Below are positions 9,014-19,826 of a DNA stretch of 64,000 bases, piece after piece (within the stretch, counting starts at the first letter, position 1; every line of letters begins with the position of its first letter). The position numbers and the translations under genes are program-made. Under the pieces are notes generated by a model. That model saw only the letters and a program-made list of their open reading frames with translations. It was not told the origin of the DNA and did no database searches. The stretch is from Rhizobium sp. BK313 (GTDB lineage: Bacteria; Pseudomonadota; Alphaproteobacteria; Rhizobiales; Rhizobiaceae). Location: NCBI RefSeq assembly GCF_014193655.1, contig NZ_JACHZQ010000002.1, positions 496,001 through 560,000 of the forward strand, written 5' to 3'.

Positions 9014-11872
9014 ATGACAACGGAAACAGGTCAGATCAAAGACGGATTGTCGTTTGGTCCTTTTCATCTGATTGCGAGCGAAAGGCTCCTGACAAGAGAG
9101 GGCGTCCCCATAGAGTTGGGCGCGCGCGCTCTCGAGATTCTGGTCGTCCTGATTTCCACACCAAATGAAATCGTCAGCAAGAAGGATCTGATGTCGCGGG
9201 TTTGGCCCGATGTCATCGTTGAGGAAGGTAGTTTGCGGTTTCACGTAGCCAGACTCCGCAAGGCGCTAGGCGATGGACAGGATGGCGCGCGATACATCAC
9301 GACTCTTCCCGGGCGGGGCTATTGCTTTGTTGCGCCCGTCTCGCAGCTGAGCAGTCCGCGCGATGGTTCGCTTGTCGTTACCGCCAATTTTTCGCACGCG
9401 AACCTTCCAAGCCGCCTGAGCCGAATGGTCGGCCGGGATGATGACGTTCTCAAGCTATCGGCTCAACTGAACGCTTCACGCTTTGTCACCATCGTCGGTG
9501 CCGGCGGCGTCGGCAAAACCACCGTCGCGATAGCGGTTGGGCATCACCTGATCGAAGCGTTCTCGGGCGCTGTGCTGTTCGTCGATCTGGGAATGCTCGG
9601 CGATCCCGACCTTGTGACGACAGCCGTGGCTTCTATGCTTGGGCTATCGGTCCAATCGAATGATGCAACGCCCAATCTGATCGCCTACCTGCGCAACAGG
9701 CGAATTCTCCTGATCCTCGATACTTGCGAGCATCTCGTCGACGCGGTGGCAACCCTGGCTGCAAGCATCATCGATGCATCATCACAGGTCCACATTCTCG
9801 CAACCAGCCGCGAAGCGCTTCGAGTTGAGAGCGAACATATCTACCGATTGGATGCGCTTGCCTGTCCGCCGGACGATCCGGGCCTTACGGCCGCGGTTGT
9901 CCAGACATTTCCTGCCACGCAGTTGTTTGTGGAGCGCGCTGTGGCAAGTGGTGCGCGTTTGGATGTCAGCGATGCTGAAGCCTTGCTCGTTGCGAGCATC
10001 TGCCGAAAGCTTGACGGAGTGGCGCTTGCGATCGAACTGGCTGCCAGACGCGTCGAATCCTATGGACTGCAACAAACCGCTGCACTTCTCGATCAACGTC
10101 TGACACTGCTGTGGCTAGGGTCGCGAACCGCGCCACCGCGTCAACAGACCCTGCAAGCCATGCTGGATTGGAGTTTTGGGCTTCTTACCGAACTGGAGCG
10201 CGCGGTGCTTCGCAGGCTCGCTATATTCGTTGGTCATTTTACACTCGATGCAGCATTGGAAGTTGTTACAAACGCAGCGCTCGATAGGTCAACCGTTTTT
10301 AGCGCCGTGGATAGTCTCGTCGCCAAGTCGATCGTGGCAACGCGTCCTATCGGGGCAATGATGCGCTACCGGCTTCTCGACACCACGCGCGCCTATGTCC
10401 TCGAAATTAAAATCGACGATGCCGAGTCCGCCGATTTGGCCGTACGCCATGCTGCCTATTATCGACGATGGCTGGAGCAGACCGGGCTCGAATGGCCAAA
10501 TTTGGCGACCGGCGAGCAGCGGACTCCTCACTTTGCAGCCATCAACAATGTTCGGGCCGCTTTGGAATGGTGCTTTGGCGACAACGGAAATGCGGTCATC
10601 GGCATCGGACTTGCGGTCGCCGCGGCGCCGGTCTTCCTGGCAATGTCTCTGCTGCCGGAATGTCATCGTTGGTCCGAGCGTGCGATTTTCGCCCTCGACG
10701 TGGCCGAGCTTGGCGGACTGGACGAGATGCATCTTCAAGCAGCCCTCGGCGTGTCGCTGATGTTCATGCGGGGAGGACGCGATGCTGCGCGCGTAGCCTT
10801 GGAGAGAAGCTTTGCGATTGCTGAAGAACGCGGCGATGCGCTCGATCAAGTGCGACTCCTGGGTCCGCTCAATATGTTCCACTTGCGAACCGGTAATTTC
10901 ACTACCGCCCTCCAATGCGCAAAACGCTGTTCTGCCACGGCGACGACCACCGAGGATTCGGTCGCGATTGCGCTGGCGCACTCCATTTTGGGAATCTCGC
11001 TTCACCTCCGTGGCGACCTAGCAGACGCTCGCGCCGAGCTCGAGGCAGCGCTGGATCGTGGACCCCGCGCTCAGCGAACCACAACGATCTATCTTGGTTT
11101 CGAAGGAAAAATTCTTGCCAAGGCCATCTTGGCAAGGAATTTGTGGCTACAAGGCCACCCGGATCGAGCCATGGAATGTGCGCGCCAGGCCGTCGAAGAG
11201 GCTGCGGCCATGGATCATTCATTGACGCTGGCAATCGCGTTGATCTGGGCGATATCGGTATTCCTGTGGACAGGAGAACTGGAGCACGCCGAGGCATACA
11301 TAGATATGCTCATTTCCCGTGCCGAATCCCATTCCATGGCCCCTTATCTACTGGTCGGCCGGGGCTTCAAGGGCGAAGTCGCGATCCGCCGCGGCGACGC
11401 CGAAGGTGGGGTCGAGAGCCTGCGGAGTTCTCTCCAAAAGCTTCACGCAGCGCCATACGAACTACTCACGACCGAACTTAACCTCTCACTCGCGAGCGGC
11501 TTGTCTGCGATCGGTCAGGTCGATGAAGCAGTTGCGCTACTCGACGAGTCACTTGGTCGCGTCGAAGCAAATGGTGACCTTTTGTACGTTCCGGAGTTGC
11601 TGCGAATGAAGGGAACCATTCTTCTTCTGCAGTCGGAATTCCATCGCGACGAAGCCGAGGCATGCCTCCTGCAGGCGCTCGAGTTGAGCCATCATCAGGA
11701 AGCGCGGGCTTGGGAGTTGCGCACCGCAATCGATGTGGCGACTCTAATGGGCAGTCGAGGCGAAATTGACAGCGCTCGGGAGCTTTTGCAACCGGTGTTC
11801 GAACACTTCGTGGAGGGTCTGGATACAGCCGATGTGAAGGTCGCCGAACATCTGTTGGTGACGCTGCGCTAG
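9014..11872 (+). CDS. Winged-helix / STAND-type ATPase / TPR transcriptional regulator
   Basis: The 952-aa protein has an OmpR/PhoB-type winged-helix DNA-binding domain at the N-terminus (about residues 8-105, including EILVVLISTPNEIVSKKDLM and RYITTLPGRGYCFVAPV). A NACHT/NB-ARC-like P-loop ATPase follows (Walker A GAGGVGKTT near residue 160, Walker B-like ILLILDTCEH). The long C-terminal half is helical TPR-like repeats (about 450-940). Proteins of this build act as signal-gated, ATP-dependent transcription activators. No receiver domain is present, so the signal is likely a ligand or partner bound by the repeats. The ATG at 9014 is preferred to an in-frame TTG at 8999. The divergent VOC gene is a likely target. 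Confidence 0.87.
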   Translation: MTTETGQIKDGLSFGPFHLIASERLLTREGVPIELGARALEILVVLISTPNEIVSKKDLMSRVWPDVIVEEGSLRFHVARLRKALGDGQDGARYITTLPGRGYCFVAPVSQLSSPRDGSLVVTANFSHANLPSRLSRMVGRDDDVLKLSAQLNASRFVTIVGAGGVGKTTVAIAVGHHLIEAFSGAVLFVDLGMLGDPDLVTTAVASMLGLSVQSNDATPNLIAYLRNRRILLILDTCEHLVDAVATLAASIIDASSQVHILATSREALRVESEHIYRLDALACPPDDPGLTAAVVQTFPATQLFVERAVASGARLDVSDAEALLVASICRKLDGVALAIELAARRVESYGLQQTAALLDQRLTLLWLGSRTAPPRQQTLQAMLDWSFGLLTELERAVLRRLAIFVGHFTLDAALEVVTNAALDRSTVFSAVDSLVAKSIVATRPIGAMMRYRLLDTTRAYVLEIKIDDAESADLAVRHAAYYRRWLEQTGLEWPNLATGEQRTPHFAAINNVRAALEWCFGDNGNAVIGIGLAVAAAPVFLAMSLLPECHRWSERAIFALDVAELGGLDEMHLQAALGVSLMFMRGGRDAARVALERSFAIAEERGDALDQVRLLGPLNMFHLRTGNFTTALQCAKRCSATATTTEDSVAIALAHSILGISLHLRGDLADARAELEAALDRGPRAQRTTTIYLGFEGKILAKAILARNLWLQGHPDRAMECARQAVEEAAAMDHSLTLAIALIWAISVFLWTGELEHAEAYIDMLISRAESHSMAPYLLVGRGFKGEVAIRRGDAEGGVESLRSSLQKLHAAPYELLTTELNLSLASGLSAIGQVDEAVALLDESLGRVEANGDLLYVPELLRMKGTILLLQSEFHRDEAEACLLQALELSHHQEARAWELRTAIDVATLMGSRGEIDSARELLQPVFEHFVEGLDTADVKVAEHLLVTLR

Positions 11873-11918
11873 CTATCGCACGCTCGTATTCCTGTTTATT
11901 GGCGCGTCAACCGTTTGC

Positions 11919-12098
11919 TTAGCCTATACGACCAAGGCGGTGATAGAGGTTCGAATATTTGATTGCTTCACGCTGGCCTTCGACCTCTTGCAGGTAGTGT
12001 GCGATCGCCACCCGCAGGAGCTCAAAATCTTCCTGCGAAAAAACGGCACGCGATCGCTGCGGCTGGTTCGGCTTTGTTGCCTCATGATGCTCGGACAT
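11919..12098 (-). CDS. Small conserved protein downstream of isocitrate lyase
   Basis: A 59-aa charged protein (MSEHHEATKPNQPQRSRAVF..., then a helical segment EDFELLRVAIAHYLQEVEGQ). GGGAGAAG precedes the ATG at 12098. It starts 71 nt after the aceA stop on the same strand and so is likely co-transcribed. No function is known to me. The C-terminal KYSNLYHRLGRIG suggests a compact helical hairpin. Confidence 0.65.
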   Translation of the reverse strand: MSEHHEATKPNQPQRSRAVFSQEDFELLRVAIAHYLQEVEGQREAIKYSNLYHRLGRIG

Positions 12099-12169
12099 TT
12101 TCTTCTCCCGTTTTGAAACGAGTGGGCACGCCATCGCCCACCAAGTTATTTGCTATGTTCGGCCGTTTC

Positions 12170-13762
12170 TTATGCAGCGAATTGATTCATCGTATTGTGT
12201 TCGCCGCCCGCCTTCAGTGCGGCCTCGCCGGAGAAATACCCCTTGTGGTCATCTCCGATATCGGAGCCCGCCATGTTCTGGTGCTTCACACACGCGATCC
12301 CCTGGCGGATTTCCTTGCGCTGGACGTTTGCGACGTAACCGAGCATGCCTTGGTCGCCAAAATAGTCCTTAGCAAGACTGTCGGTCGAAAGAGCCGCGGT
12401 GTGATAGGTCGGCAAGGTGATGAGATGGTGGAAGATGCCGGCGCGCAATGAGGCATCGCGTTGGAATGTCCGGATGTTCTCATCCGCCTCCGTCGCCAGT
12501 GGCGTGCCATCATATTCCTCGCTCATGAGCTTCGACCGATCATAGCCGGAAACGTCCTTGCCATCCTTCTTCCAGGCATCAAACACCTGTTGGCGGAAGT
12601 TCAGTGTCCAATTGAAAGAGGGAGAGTTGTTGTAAACGAGCTTGGCGCTCGGAATAACCTGGCGAACGCGGTCGACCATGCCGGCAATCTGCTCGATATG
12701 GGGCTTTTCCGTTTCGATCCACAGAAGGTCGGCGCCGTTCTGGAGGGCCGTGATACAATCCAGAACGCAGCGGTCGGTACCCGTGCCTTCGCGGAACTGG
12801 TAGAGGTTCGAACGCAGCCGCTTCGGTCGAAGGACCTTCGAGCCTCTCGTGATCAGAACCTCGCCGTTTTGGTGCTGACTATCGGCAACTTCCTCACAGT
12901 CCAGGAAGGAATTGTACTGATCGCCGATATCGCCTTCCCTAGCGCTGAAAGCGATCTGTTTTGTCAAACCGGCGCCAAGGGAGTCTGTGCGTGCAACGAT
13001 AATGCCGTCGTCAATGCCGAGTTCGAGAAATGCATAGCGGCAAGCGCGGATCTTGGCGACGAAGTCTTCATGCGGAACCGTGACCTTACCGTCCTGATGG
13101 CCGCACTGCTTTTCATCGGAGACCTGGTTTTCGATCTGAAGAGCGCACGCTCCTGCCTCGATCATTTTCTTCGCCAGCAGATAGGTCGCTTCCGCGTTGC
13201 CAAAGCCGGCGTCGATATCGGCTATGATCGGAATGATATGCGTCTGATAGTTGTCGACCGCCTGTAGCAGCTGACGATCACGAACGCTGTCGCCCGCTTC
13301 ACGCGCCCGGTCGATATCCCGGAACATCATGCCGAGTTCTCGTGCGTCAGCCTGACGAAGGAAGGTGTAAAGTTCTTCGATCAGAGCCGGAACGCTGGTT
13401 TTCTCGTGCATCGACTGATCCGGAAGCGGCCCGAATTCCGAGCGAAGGGCTGCAATCATCCAGCCCGAGAGGTAAATATAGCGCCGCTCGGTGGAACCGA
13501 AGTGCTTCTTCAGCGAAATAACCTTCTGCTGCCCGATAAAGCCATGCCAGCAACCGAGCGACTGCGTGTATTTGCTGGGATCTAGATCATAAGCGGCCAT
13601 GTCCCTTCGCATGATCGCTGCAGTATACCGGGCAATATCCAAGCCCGTGCGGAAGCGGTTCTGCAGGCGCATGCGGGCGACGGCCTCGGGTGTAATACCC
13701 GTCCACATTTCATTTGCTTGAATAAGCTTGAAGGCGTCCTCAACAAAGGTCTGATACGACAT
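12170..13762 (-). CDS. aceA: Isocitrate lyase (long form)
   Basis: The 530-aa enzyme splits isocitrate to succinate and glyoxylate, the first step of the glyoxylate bypass needed for growth on acetate and fatty acids. The catalytic-cysteine loop reads DEKQCGHQDG (KQCGH instead of the more usual KKCGH), and the substrate regions ADIDAGFGNAEATYLL and YNNSPSFNWTLNF are intact. At 530 residues it is about 100 longer than the roughly 430-aa isocitrate lyases common in bacteria and matches the Pseudomonas aeruginosa-type long subfamily as I remember it. GGAGGA precedes the ATG at 13762. It is divergent from a ScfR/RamB-like regulator, as expected for a carbon-source-controlled gene. Confidence 0.94.
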   Translation of the reverse strand: MSYQTFVEDAFKLIQANEMWTGITPEAVARMRLQNRFRTGLDIARYTAAIMRRDMAAYDLDPSKYTQSLGCWHGFIGQQKVISLKKHFGSTERRYIYLSGWMIAALRSEFGPLPDQSMHEKTSVPALIEELYTFLRQADARELGMMFRDIDRAREAGDSVRDRQLLQAVDNYQTHIIPIIADIDAGFGNAEATYLLAKKMIEAGACALQIENQVSDEKQCGHQDGKVTVPHEDFVAKIRACRYAFLELGIDDGIIVARTDSLGAGLTKQIAFSAREGDIGDQYNSFLDCEEVADSQHQNGEVLITRGSKVLRPKRLRSNLYQFREGTGTDRCVLDCITALQNGADLLWIETEKPHIEQIAGMVDRVRQVIPSAKLVYNNSPSFNWTLNFRQQVFDAWKKDGKDVSGYDRSKLMSEEYDGTPLATEADENIRTFQRDASLRAGIFHHLITLPTYHTAALSTDSLAKDYFGDQGMLGYVANVQRKEIRQGIACVKHQNMAGSDIGDDHKGYFSGEAALKAGGEHNTMNQFAA

Positions 13763-13848
13763 CGTTCCTCCACAGGTCACTATGCTGCGACTGCGAAGAG
13801 AGCTTAAGCCATCCCGTCGGTCTGGGAAGGCATCGCGATGTCATGTTG

Positions 13849-13883
13849 TCAAACTTTACAAAGCTACGCTGTAATGTTGTAAT
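13849..13883. promoter_or_regulatory. Candidate ScfR/RamB-type operator between aceA and its regulator
   Basis: The aceA-regulator intergenic region contains CTTTACAAAG (a near-palindrome close to the TTTGCAAA site described for this regulator family), followed by two TGTAAT/TGTTGTAAT elements. The sequence ATGTTGT occurs twice about 31 nt apart. The regulator's ATG starts at 13890, so binding here would also autoregulate. Assignment by family analogy only. Confidence 0.4.
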
Positions 13884-13889
13884 ATCGGC

Positions 13890-15281
13890 ATGGACAAGCA
13901 CGGCGTTTACCTCGGACCACGTCTGCGGCGGCTACGTCGCGATCTCGGGCTCACGCAGGCTGACATGGCGGCGGACCTCGAGATTTCCCCCTCCTACATC
14001 GCCCTCATGGAGCGCAATCAACGGCCGGTTACAGCAGAAACGCTCTTGCGCTTGGCAAAAGCCTACAAAGTCGATTTCTCCGATTTTGGCGAACAGACAG
14101 GCCCCGACCAGATCGCGCGGCTTCAGACAGTCATGCGGGACCCGATCTTTGCGGATATTGACCTCGTGCCCCTGGAAATAGGCGATGTCGTGCACAGCTT
14201 TCCCGGCGTTGCCGAAGCCATGCTTCGCCTTTACACGGCTTACAAGGAAGAGCAGTTCGCTCTTGCCGACCAAAGACAGGAAGGTGTCGGGGCTTCGGGA
14301 GACCCGGTCGCGGCCGTGCGCAGCTTTCTGTCGGCGCGGCGCAACTGTTTTCCTGTTTTGGATGCCGCCGCGGAAAAGCTGTCGACGAAGGTCGCGGAAG
14401 CTGGAGGGCTGCCGGATTATTTTAAGCAGCGCCATCAGCTTCGAGTGAGACGGTTGCCGTCAGAGGTGATGGCGGGCTCTCTCAGGCGGTTGGATTGGCA
14501 TCGAAAGGACCTTTTGCTCGATGACACTCTGGATGCCGCAAGCCAGAATTTTCAGCTGGCTCAACAGCTCGCCTATCTCGAATTCGATCAGGAGATTCGA
14601 AATGTCACGCAAGAGGGGAATTTCGAAACCGAGAGCGCCCGCAGGCTCGCACATCGGGCACTTGCGGCCTACTGTGCCGCCGCGATTATCATGCCTTATG
14701 CGGTTTTTGCGAAAGCGGTCGAGACGCGTCACTACGATATCGAGGCACTGTCACGCCAGTTTGGCACGAGCTTCGAGCAGACTGCCCATAGGCTGACGAC
14801 GCTTCAGAAGCCGGGACATGAGCGAATTCCGTTCTTTTTCATTCGCGTGGATGTCGCCGGCAATGTTTCCAAGAGGCTTAACAGCGGTAACTTCCCGTTT
14901 GCCCGCCATGGAGGTGGTTGCCCTCTCTGGAGTGTCCATCAGGTTTTCACAACACCTCGCAAGGTCGCAACCCAGTGGCTGGAATTGCCGGATGGCCAGC
15001 GCTTCTTCTCGATTGCACGCACCGTCAGTTCGGGCGGAGGCGCCTTCGGGGCGCCGCGCGTCGAGCGTGCCATTGCCCTCGTTTGCGAAGCGCATCATGC
15101 GGAGCGCTTGATTTACAGCCGTCACCCTCCTCAGGCTGCTCCTCCTACGCCAATCGGAATCGCATGCCGGCTCTGCCACCGGCCGACGTGCACGTCACGC
15201 TCCGAGCCACCCATCGGTCGTCAGATCCTGCCGGACGATTATCGCCGCACCGAGGCGCCGTTTGGATTTTCAGACTCGTGA
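13890..15281 (+). CDS. ScfR/RamB-like short-chain-acyl-responsive regulator
   Basis: The 463-aa protein has an N-terminal XRE helix-turn-helix (residues 8-63: LRRLRRDLGLTQADMAADLE and PSYIALMERNQRPVTAETLL). A central IrrE/DUF955-like and DUF2083-like ligand region follows, and a C-terminal cysteine-containing segment (IACRLCHRPTC). This is the layout of RamB, PccR and ScfR, which sense acyl-CoA or acetate-related metabolites and control glyoxylate or propionate pathways. It is divergent from aceA with a 127-nt shared promoter region, so aceA is the likely target. Activator or repressor cannot be told from sequence. Confidence 0.85.
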   Translation: MDKHGVYLGPRLRRLRRDLGLTQADMAADLEISPSYIALMERNQRPVTAETLLRLAKAYKVDFSDFGEQTGPDQIARLQTVMRDPIFADIDLVPLEIGDVVHSFPGVAEAMLRLYTAYKEEQFALADQRQEGVGASGDPVAAVRSFLSARRNCFPVLDAAAEKLSTKVAEAGGLPDYFKQRHQLRVRRLPSEVMAGSLRRLDWHRKDLLLDDTLDAASQNFQLAQQLAYLEFDQEIRNVTQEGNFETESARRLAHRALAAYCAAAIIMPYAVFAKAVETRHYDIEALSRQFGTSFEQTAHRLTTLQKPGHERIPFFFIRVDVAGNVSKRLNSGNFPFARHGGGCPLWSVHQVFTTPRKVATQWLELPDGQRFFSIARTVSSGGGAFGAPRVERAIALVCEAHHAERLIYSRHPPQAAPPTPIGIACRLCHRPTCTSRSEPPIGRQILPDDYRRTEAPFGFSDS

Positions 15282-15376
15282 CGCAGACACCAAGCCTTCA
15301 GTTTTTCAAAGAACCGGATTTTGTCTTGCGTCCGATGTCAGGAGGGAAGCAAGGGCGGCCGACGATCATCAACAGG

Positions 15377-15748
15377 TCAGTCGGTAAGCCGTGCGCATGC
15401 CTTCTTAATCGCCCGCTCCAATTCCCGGGGTTCGTATGGCTTTTGCAAAGTGAGTTCGTTGCGAAACTCGCCAGAAACGCCGTCGGCGCCGTACCCGGTG
15501 GCAAACACAAATGGTATACCGCGTCGACGTAGAATTTCGGCCACGGGAAACGACTGTTCGCCGCCGAGGTTGACGTCGAGAATTGCGAAATCGATATCCC
15601 CGTCATCGGCGAACTGCATCGCCTTGTCGACCCGGGCGATGCATGTCACCACGCGATGTCCCATTTCCGATAGAAGGTCCTCAAGAAGCATCGCAACGAG
15701 GAATTCATCCTCGACGATCAGAATCTGCCTCGCCTCCCGTGTGGCCAC
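15377..15748 (-). CDS. Single-domain response regulator
   Basis: The 123-aa protein is a lone CheY-like receiver with the acidic pocket (VEDEF near residue 12), phospho-acceptor Asp58 (FAILDVNLGGE) and the conserved ATGYG and KPYE segments. It has no output domain, so it likely passes phosphate or binds a partner. It starts with GTG at 15748 after GGAGGACC, overlapping the last 44 nt of the upstream CheB/CheR-kinase gene. This points to coupling with that kinase, which is now broken by a stop codon. Confidence 0.85.
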   Translation of the reverse strand: MATREARQILIVEDEFLVAMLLEDLLSEMGHRVVTCIARVDKAMQFADDGDIDFAILDVNLGGEQSFPVAEILRRRGIPFVFATGYGADGVSGEFRNELTLQKPYEPRELERAIKKACARLTD

Positions 15749-18700
15749 TTGGTCCTCCTAGTAACTCTTGGCCAGCGGGCAGAGGCGCGATGATCGTGCA
15801 CTCAAGGCCGGAGGACTGGTATTCAACGCGCACTTCGCCGCTGAGTTCCGCCGCCAGCGCACGCTCGATCAGCCGCGAACCGAAGCCTTTGCGCTTCGGT
15901 GTGGCCACCGGCGGTCCGCCGCTCTCTTGCCAATGGAGGACCAGACGGCGGTCCGCACCTCTGCCTTCGATCTGCCACACGACCGCAACCTGGCCGGTCT
16001 CCTTAGAGAGAGCGCCATATTTCGCGGCATTCGTGCTGAGTTCGTGTAAGGCCATGGCGATCGCCAGCGCCGCGCTCGGAGAAAGCCGAAGATCAGGCCC
16101 CTCGATCCTGAAGCGGTTTTCTCCGCCTCCATGCGGCTTGACGGTATCCCAGATGATTTCGGCCAGATTCGCGCTCTGCCAGCTTTCGCGTGTCAGCACA
16201 TCATGTGCCGTCGCCAGGTTGATCAGCCGCGAGCCAAATGCCTCTCGCGCCTCGTCCAGCGTCGATGCGTGCCCGAGCGTCTGGGACGCGATGGACTGGA
16301 TGACGGCCATCGTATTTTTGACGCGGTGATTGAGTTCGTCCATGAGCGTTTTCCGGTGCTCGTCTGCACGGCGGCGCTCGGTCATATCGCGTGCTATCTT
16401 GGAGGCACCAACGACATTGCCTGCGGCATCCTTCAACGGGGATATAGTCAACGAAACCCAGACCAGGCTTCCGTCCTTGCGTTGGCGGAGCGTTTCGTAG
16501 TGCTGGAGGTGCTCGCCTCGCCGAATCCGGTCGAGGATGTCCATCTCCTCTTCGCGGCGAGCCGGAGGCACCAAGGTCAGGATGGATTTGCCGATTATCT
16601 CGTCCGGCTCATAGCCGAACAGCCGCTTTGCTCCCTCGTTCCAACTGACTATGGTGCCGTCGAGGGTCTTGCTAATGATCGCGTCGTCGGAGGATTCGAC
16701 AATCGCGGCGAGCCGTTCCGCAAGCGCTTCGGCCTGCTTTCGCTCGGTGATGTCCACCAGCATGTTGACTGCACCCGTGACCTTGCCCGAGGCATCGCGC
16801 AGCGGGGTTGGATAGGCAAGAAACGGCACCCGGACGCCGTCAGGCCGCTCGGCAATGGCTTCCGCACCCTGTATCTGTCTGTTCTCCTTCAAGGCGACCG
16901 CCATCGGGCATTCGTCATGCGGCAATGGTGTACCGTCCACACGATACATGCGCCATGAGCCACACCACTCATCCGTACCCAATTCCGGATTGTGGCCCCA
17001 CAACTCGGCGGCCGCCGGGTTGTAGTAGGTGATCCGGCCTTCCGCATCCGTCGTATAGACCGCGCCCGGCAACGCCGCGATAAGATCCTTCAGGCGCTGC
17101 TCGCTCTCCCGGCCGGCATTCTCTCCCTGCCTGCGTGCGGTTATGTCCTCAATGGCCAGTAGGATCAACTCGTCCCGACCGCCTCCCTGAGAGAGCCTGC
17201 GTGCGTTGAGCAGCATGCGGCGCAGTCCGATGCCGCGAAATTCGTGCTCGACTTCATAGTCGGCGACTTCCTGGCTCTTCGACAGCACATCGTCCAGAAG
17301 CGTTCGGAGGGCGGGAATATCCCATTGTCCGCTGCCAAGGCCATACAACGGTTGCCCCTCGGTTTCCTTCGCCGTAACCCTGAATAGGTCATAGAAGGCC
17401 TGGTTGGCCGACTGGACGCGGAGTTCGGAATCGAGGACAAGCAAGGGCTGTCGCACCGTTCCGACGATAGCCTCAGCATAGATCCTCGCGTCATCGATCG
17501 CCTTGGCGGCGCTCCTTCGATCGGTGATGTCGCTGAAGGTGATAACGACGCCCGCTATGCGGTTGTCGCGCGTTCGGTAGGGAAGCATGCGTCGAAGGTA
17601 CCAGCGTCCCGCATCGTTCTTCACCTCGGCCTCGATGGTGGTAAGTTTCCGCAGCACCGTCTCGGCGTCAGACAGCAAGTTCTCATCTGAGAATTTCCGC
17701 GCGAAATGGGCGATCGGTCGACCGATATCCGACGTTACGAGATCGAAAAGCTGCTTCGTCGCCGGCGCGAACCACGCGATTGCCAACTTGTTGTCCAGGA
17801 ACAGCGTTGCCGTCTCCGACCCCGCCAGCAGATTGTTCAAGTCATTGGTGATCCGTTCCAGCTCCACGATCTTGTGTTGAAGCTGGCCGTTGACAGTGTT
17901 CAGCTCCTCGTTAAAGGACTGCAACTCCTCCTTGGAGGTCTCTAGTTCCTCGTTGGTGGACTGAAGTTCCTGGTTCATCGAGGCCGCTTCCTCGCTCGAC
18001 GCCTTCAACTCCTTGTTGGCGGTTATCAGCACCGAGGCAGGGGCGTAGTGTTCCAGCAATGCCCGTCGAGCGATGTCGGCAGCAGTCACGGATGCAGCTT
18101 CCGAAGGTACAGGCGGCGGCTCGCCCGCTGCCCCCGTCCCGACCGATCCGCTGATCGGACGATAGTCGATAAGGTCGTGCCGGGTCGGTCCAATCCGGCG
18201 ATATATCCGCCATTTTTTAGAAACGGTTTCAAAGAGATCGTCATGCCGACCGATCGTCTCCGCATTGCCAAGAAACAGATGTCCATCCGGCTGAAGGGCG
18301 AGGTGGCATTGAGCAATGATGCGCTGCTCAGCCTCCGGCTCCAGATAAATCAGGAAATTGCGGCATGAAATAATGTCGAGCCGCGAAAAGGGCGGATCGC
18401 AGAGCAGATTCTGCGCCGCGAACACCACGGTGTCGCGCAACTCCTTGCTGACCTGAAACGAACCGTCAAGTTTTTCGAAGAAGCGTTGCACCCGTTCGGG
18501 CGGAAAACCAGCCAGCGCAGCCGCCGGATAGATGCCGTCGCGTGCCCTGCGCAGATTGACCTCCTGCGCGTCCGTGGCGAACACCTTGAGGTCGAAGCGC
18601 TTACCGGCGGCTTGCGCGTACTCGGTTATCAGCATGGCGATGGAATATGCTTCCTCTCCCGTGGCGCACGCGGGAACCCAGACCCGAACCGGTGCGCCGC

Positions 18701-19709
18701 TCTCGCGCTCAGCAACGAGAGGCGCGATTACCAGTTCCGCAAGCGCCTTCCATGCCTCGGGGTCGCGAAAGAACCCGCTAACGCTGATCATTAAATCGCC
18801 GACCACAGCCGCGAGCTCTTCCGAATTGGTCCTCAAGTAGTCGAGGTAGTCGGCAATCGTCCCAATATTCCTGAGCCCCATGCGACGATGGATGCGCCGC
18901 CTGAGCGTGTTGCGCTTGTAACTGCCGAAATCGTGCCCGTCGCGGGCGCGCACGACCTCCAGAACCTGTTCTATCGTCGCCTCACCCATCGGGGCGGCGG
19001 GCTCGCCGTCGGTGGCGGCAGAGACGTAGCCGTGATGGATATAAGCGATCAGGGTCTCGGGCATCTTGTCCGGAGCAAGCACGTGATCTGCAAGACCGGC
19101 GGCAATTGCGCTCCTTGGCATGCCGTCGAACTTGGCCGTCTCCGGAGCCTGCACCAGGGTCATGCCACCCTCAGCCCGTATCTCCTTTAATCCTTCCGTG
19201 CCGTTGCTTCCTGTCCCGGAAAGCACGATCGCGACCGAACGTTCGCGCTACTCCGTCGCGATCGAAGCAAACAAGACATCGATCGGATGCCGCTGACCAC
19301 GAGGGGCTGAAGGTCTCGATACTTTCAAGCCGCCCTCCGTGAACTTGAGGTCGGTGTCGGGAGCGATGACATAGACGTAGTCGGGTGCGAGCGCCATTCC
19401 GTCCTTGACCTGCGTCACAGGCATCTTGGTATGGCTGCTTAGTATGCGAGCCATTTCGCTTTCGCGTTTCGGATCGAGATGCAGCACCACGACGAAGGCG
19501 CAGCCGCTGTTGGCCGGCATGGCATCGAAGAAGCTGCCCAAGGCCTCAATGCCGCCAGCTGAGGCTCCGATGCCGACGACAGGAACAGCTGCGGCAGCGA
19601 TGGGATCGGCACCAACCATCTCGTTGACGCGCTTTCGCCTCGCGCTTGAGGGGTGCGACGCGAAGTCGTTGCGCATATCCGGTCGTCTCGCCATGGCGCG
19701 CCTGCTCAA
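15705..19709 (-). pseudogene. CheB-CheR-PAS-HWE histidine kinase fusion, interrupted by an in-frame TAG
   Basis: Read through, this encodes about 1,334 residues: CheB methylesterase (GIGASAGGIEAL), CheR methyltransferase (FFRDPEAW, PACATGEEAYSIAML), a coiled coil, several PAS domains and a C-terminal HWE kinase (His box LNHRVKNTMAVIQS). Such hybrids are cytoplasmic sensory kinases. A TAG at 19250-19248 separates the first 153 codons from the rest. Both parts are in one frame, and the protein similarity continues directly across the stop (ATE*RERSVAIVLSGTG). The CheB catalytic Asp normally in SGTGSDG is Asn here (SGTGSNG). The downstream part could still start at the GTG at 19226 and make a CheR-PAS-kinase protein of 1,173 aa. 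It overlaps the receiver gene. Confidence 0.85.
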
Positions 19710-19826
19710 AGACGCGCGGCCGCGATCATAAAGCGACGACGGTCCGCGCGTTTATCAAACGTGGCACAGATGTCGTCTGATCGCAATGAAAGCACCGATA
19801 TGTCAGAACCGGCAGCCGAGAACAGA

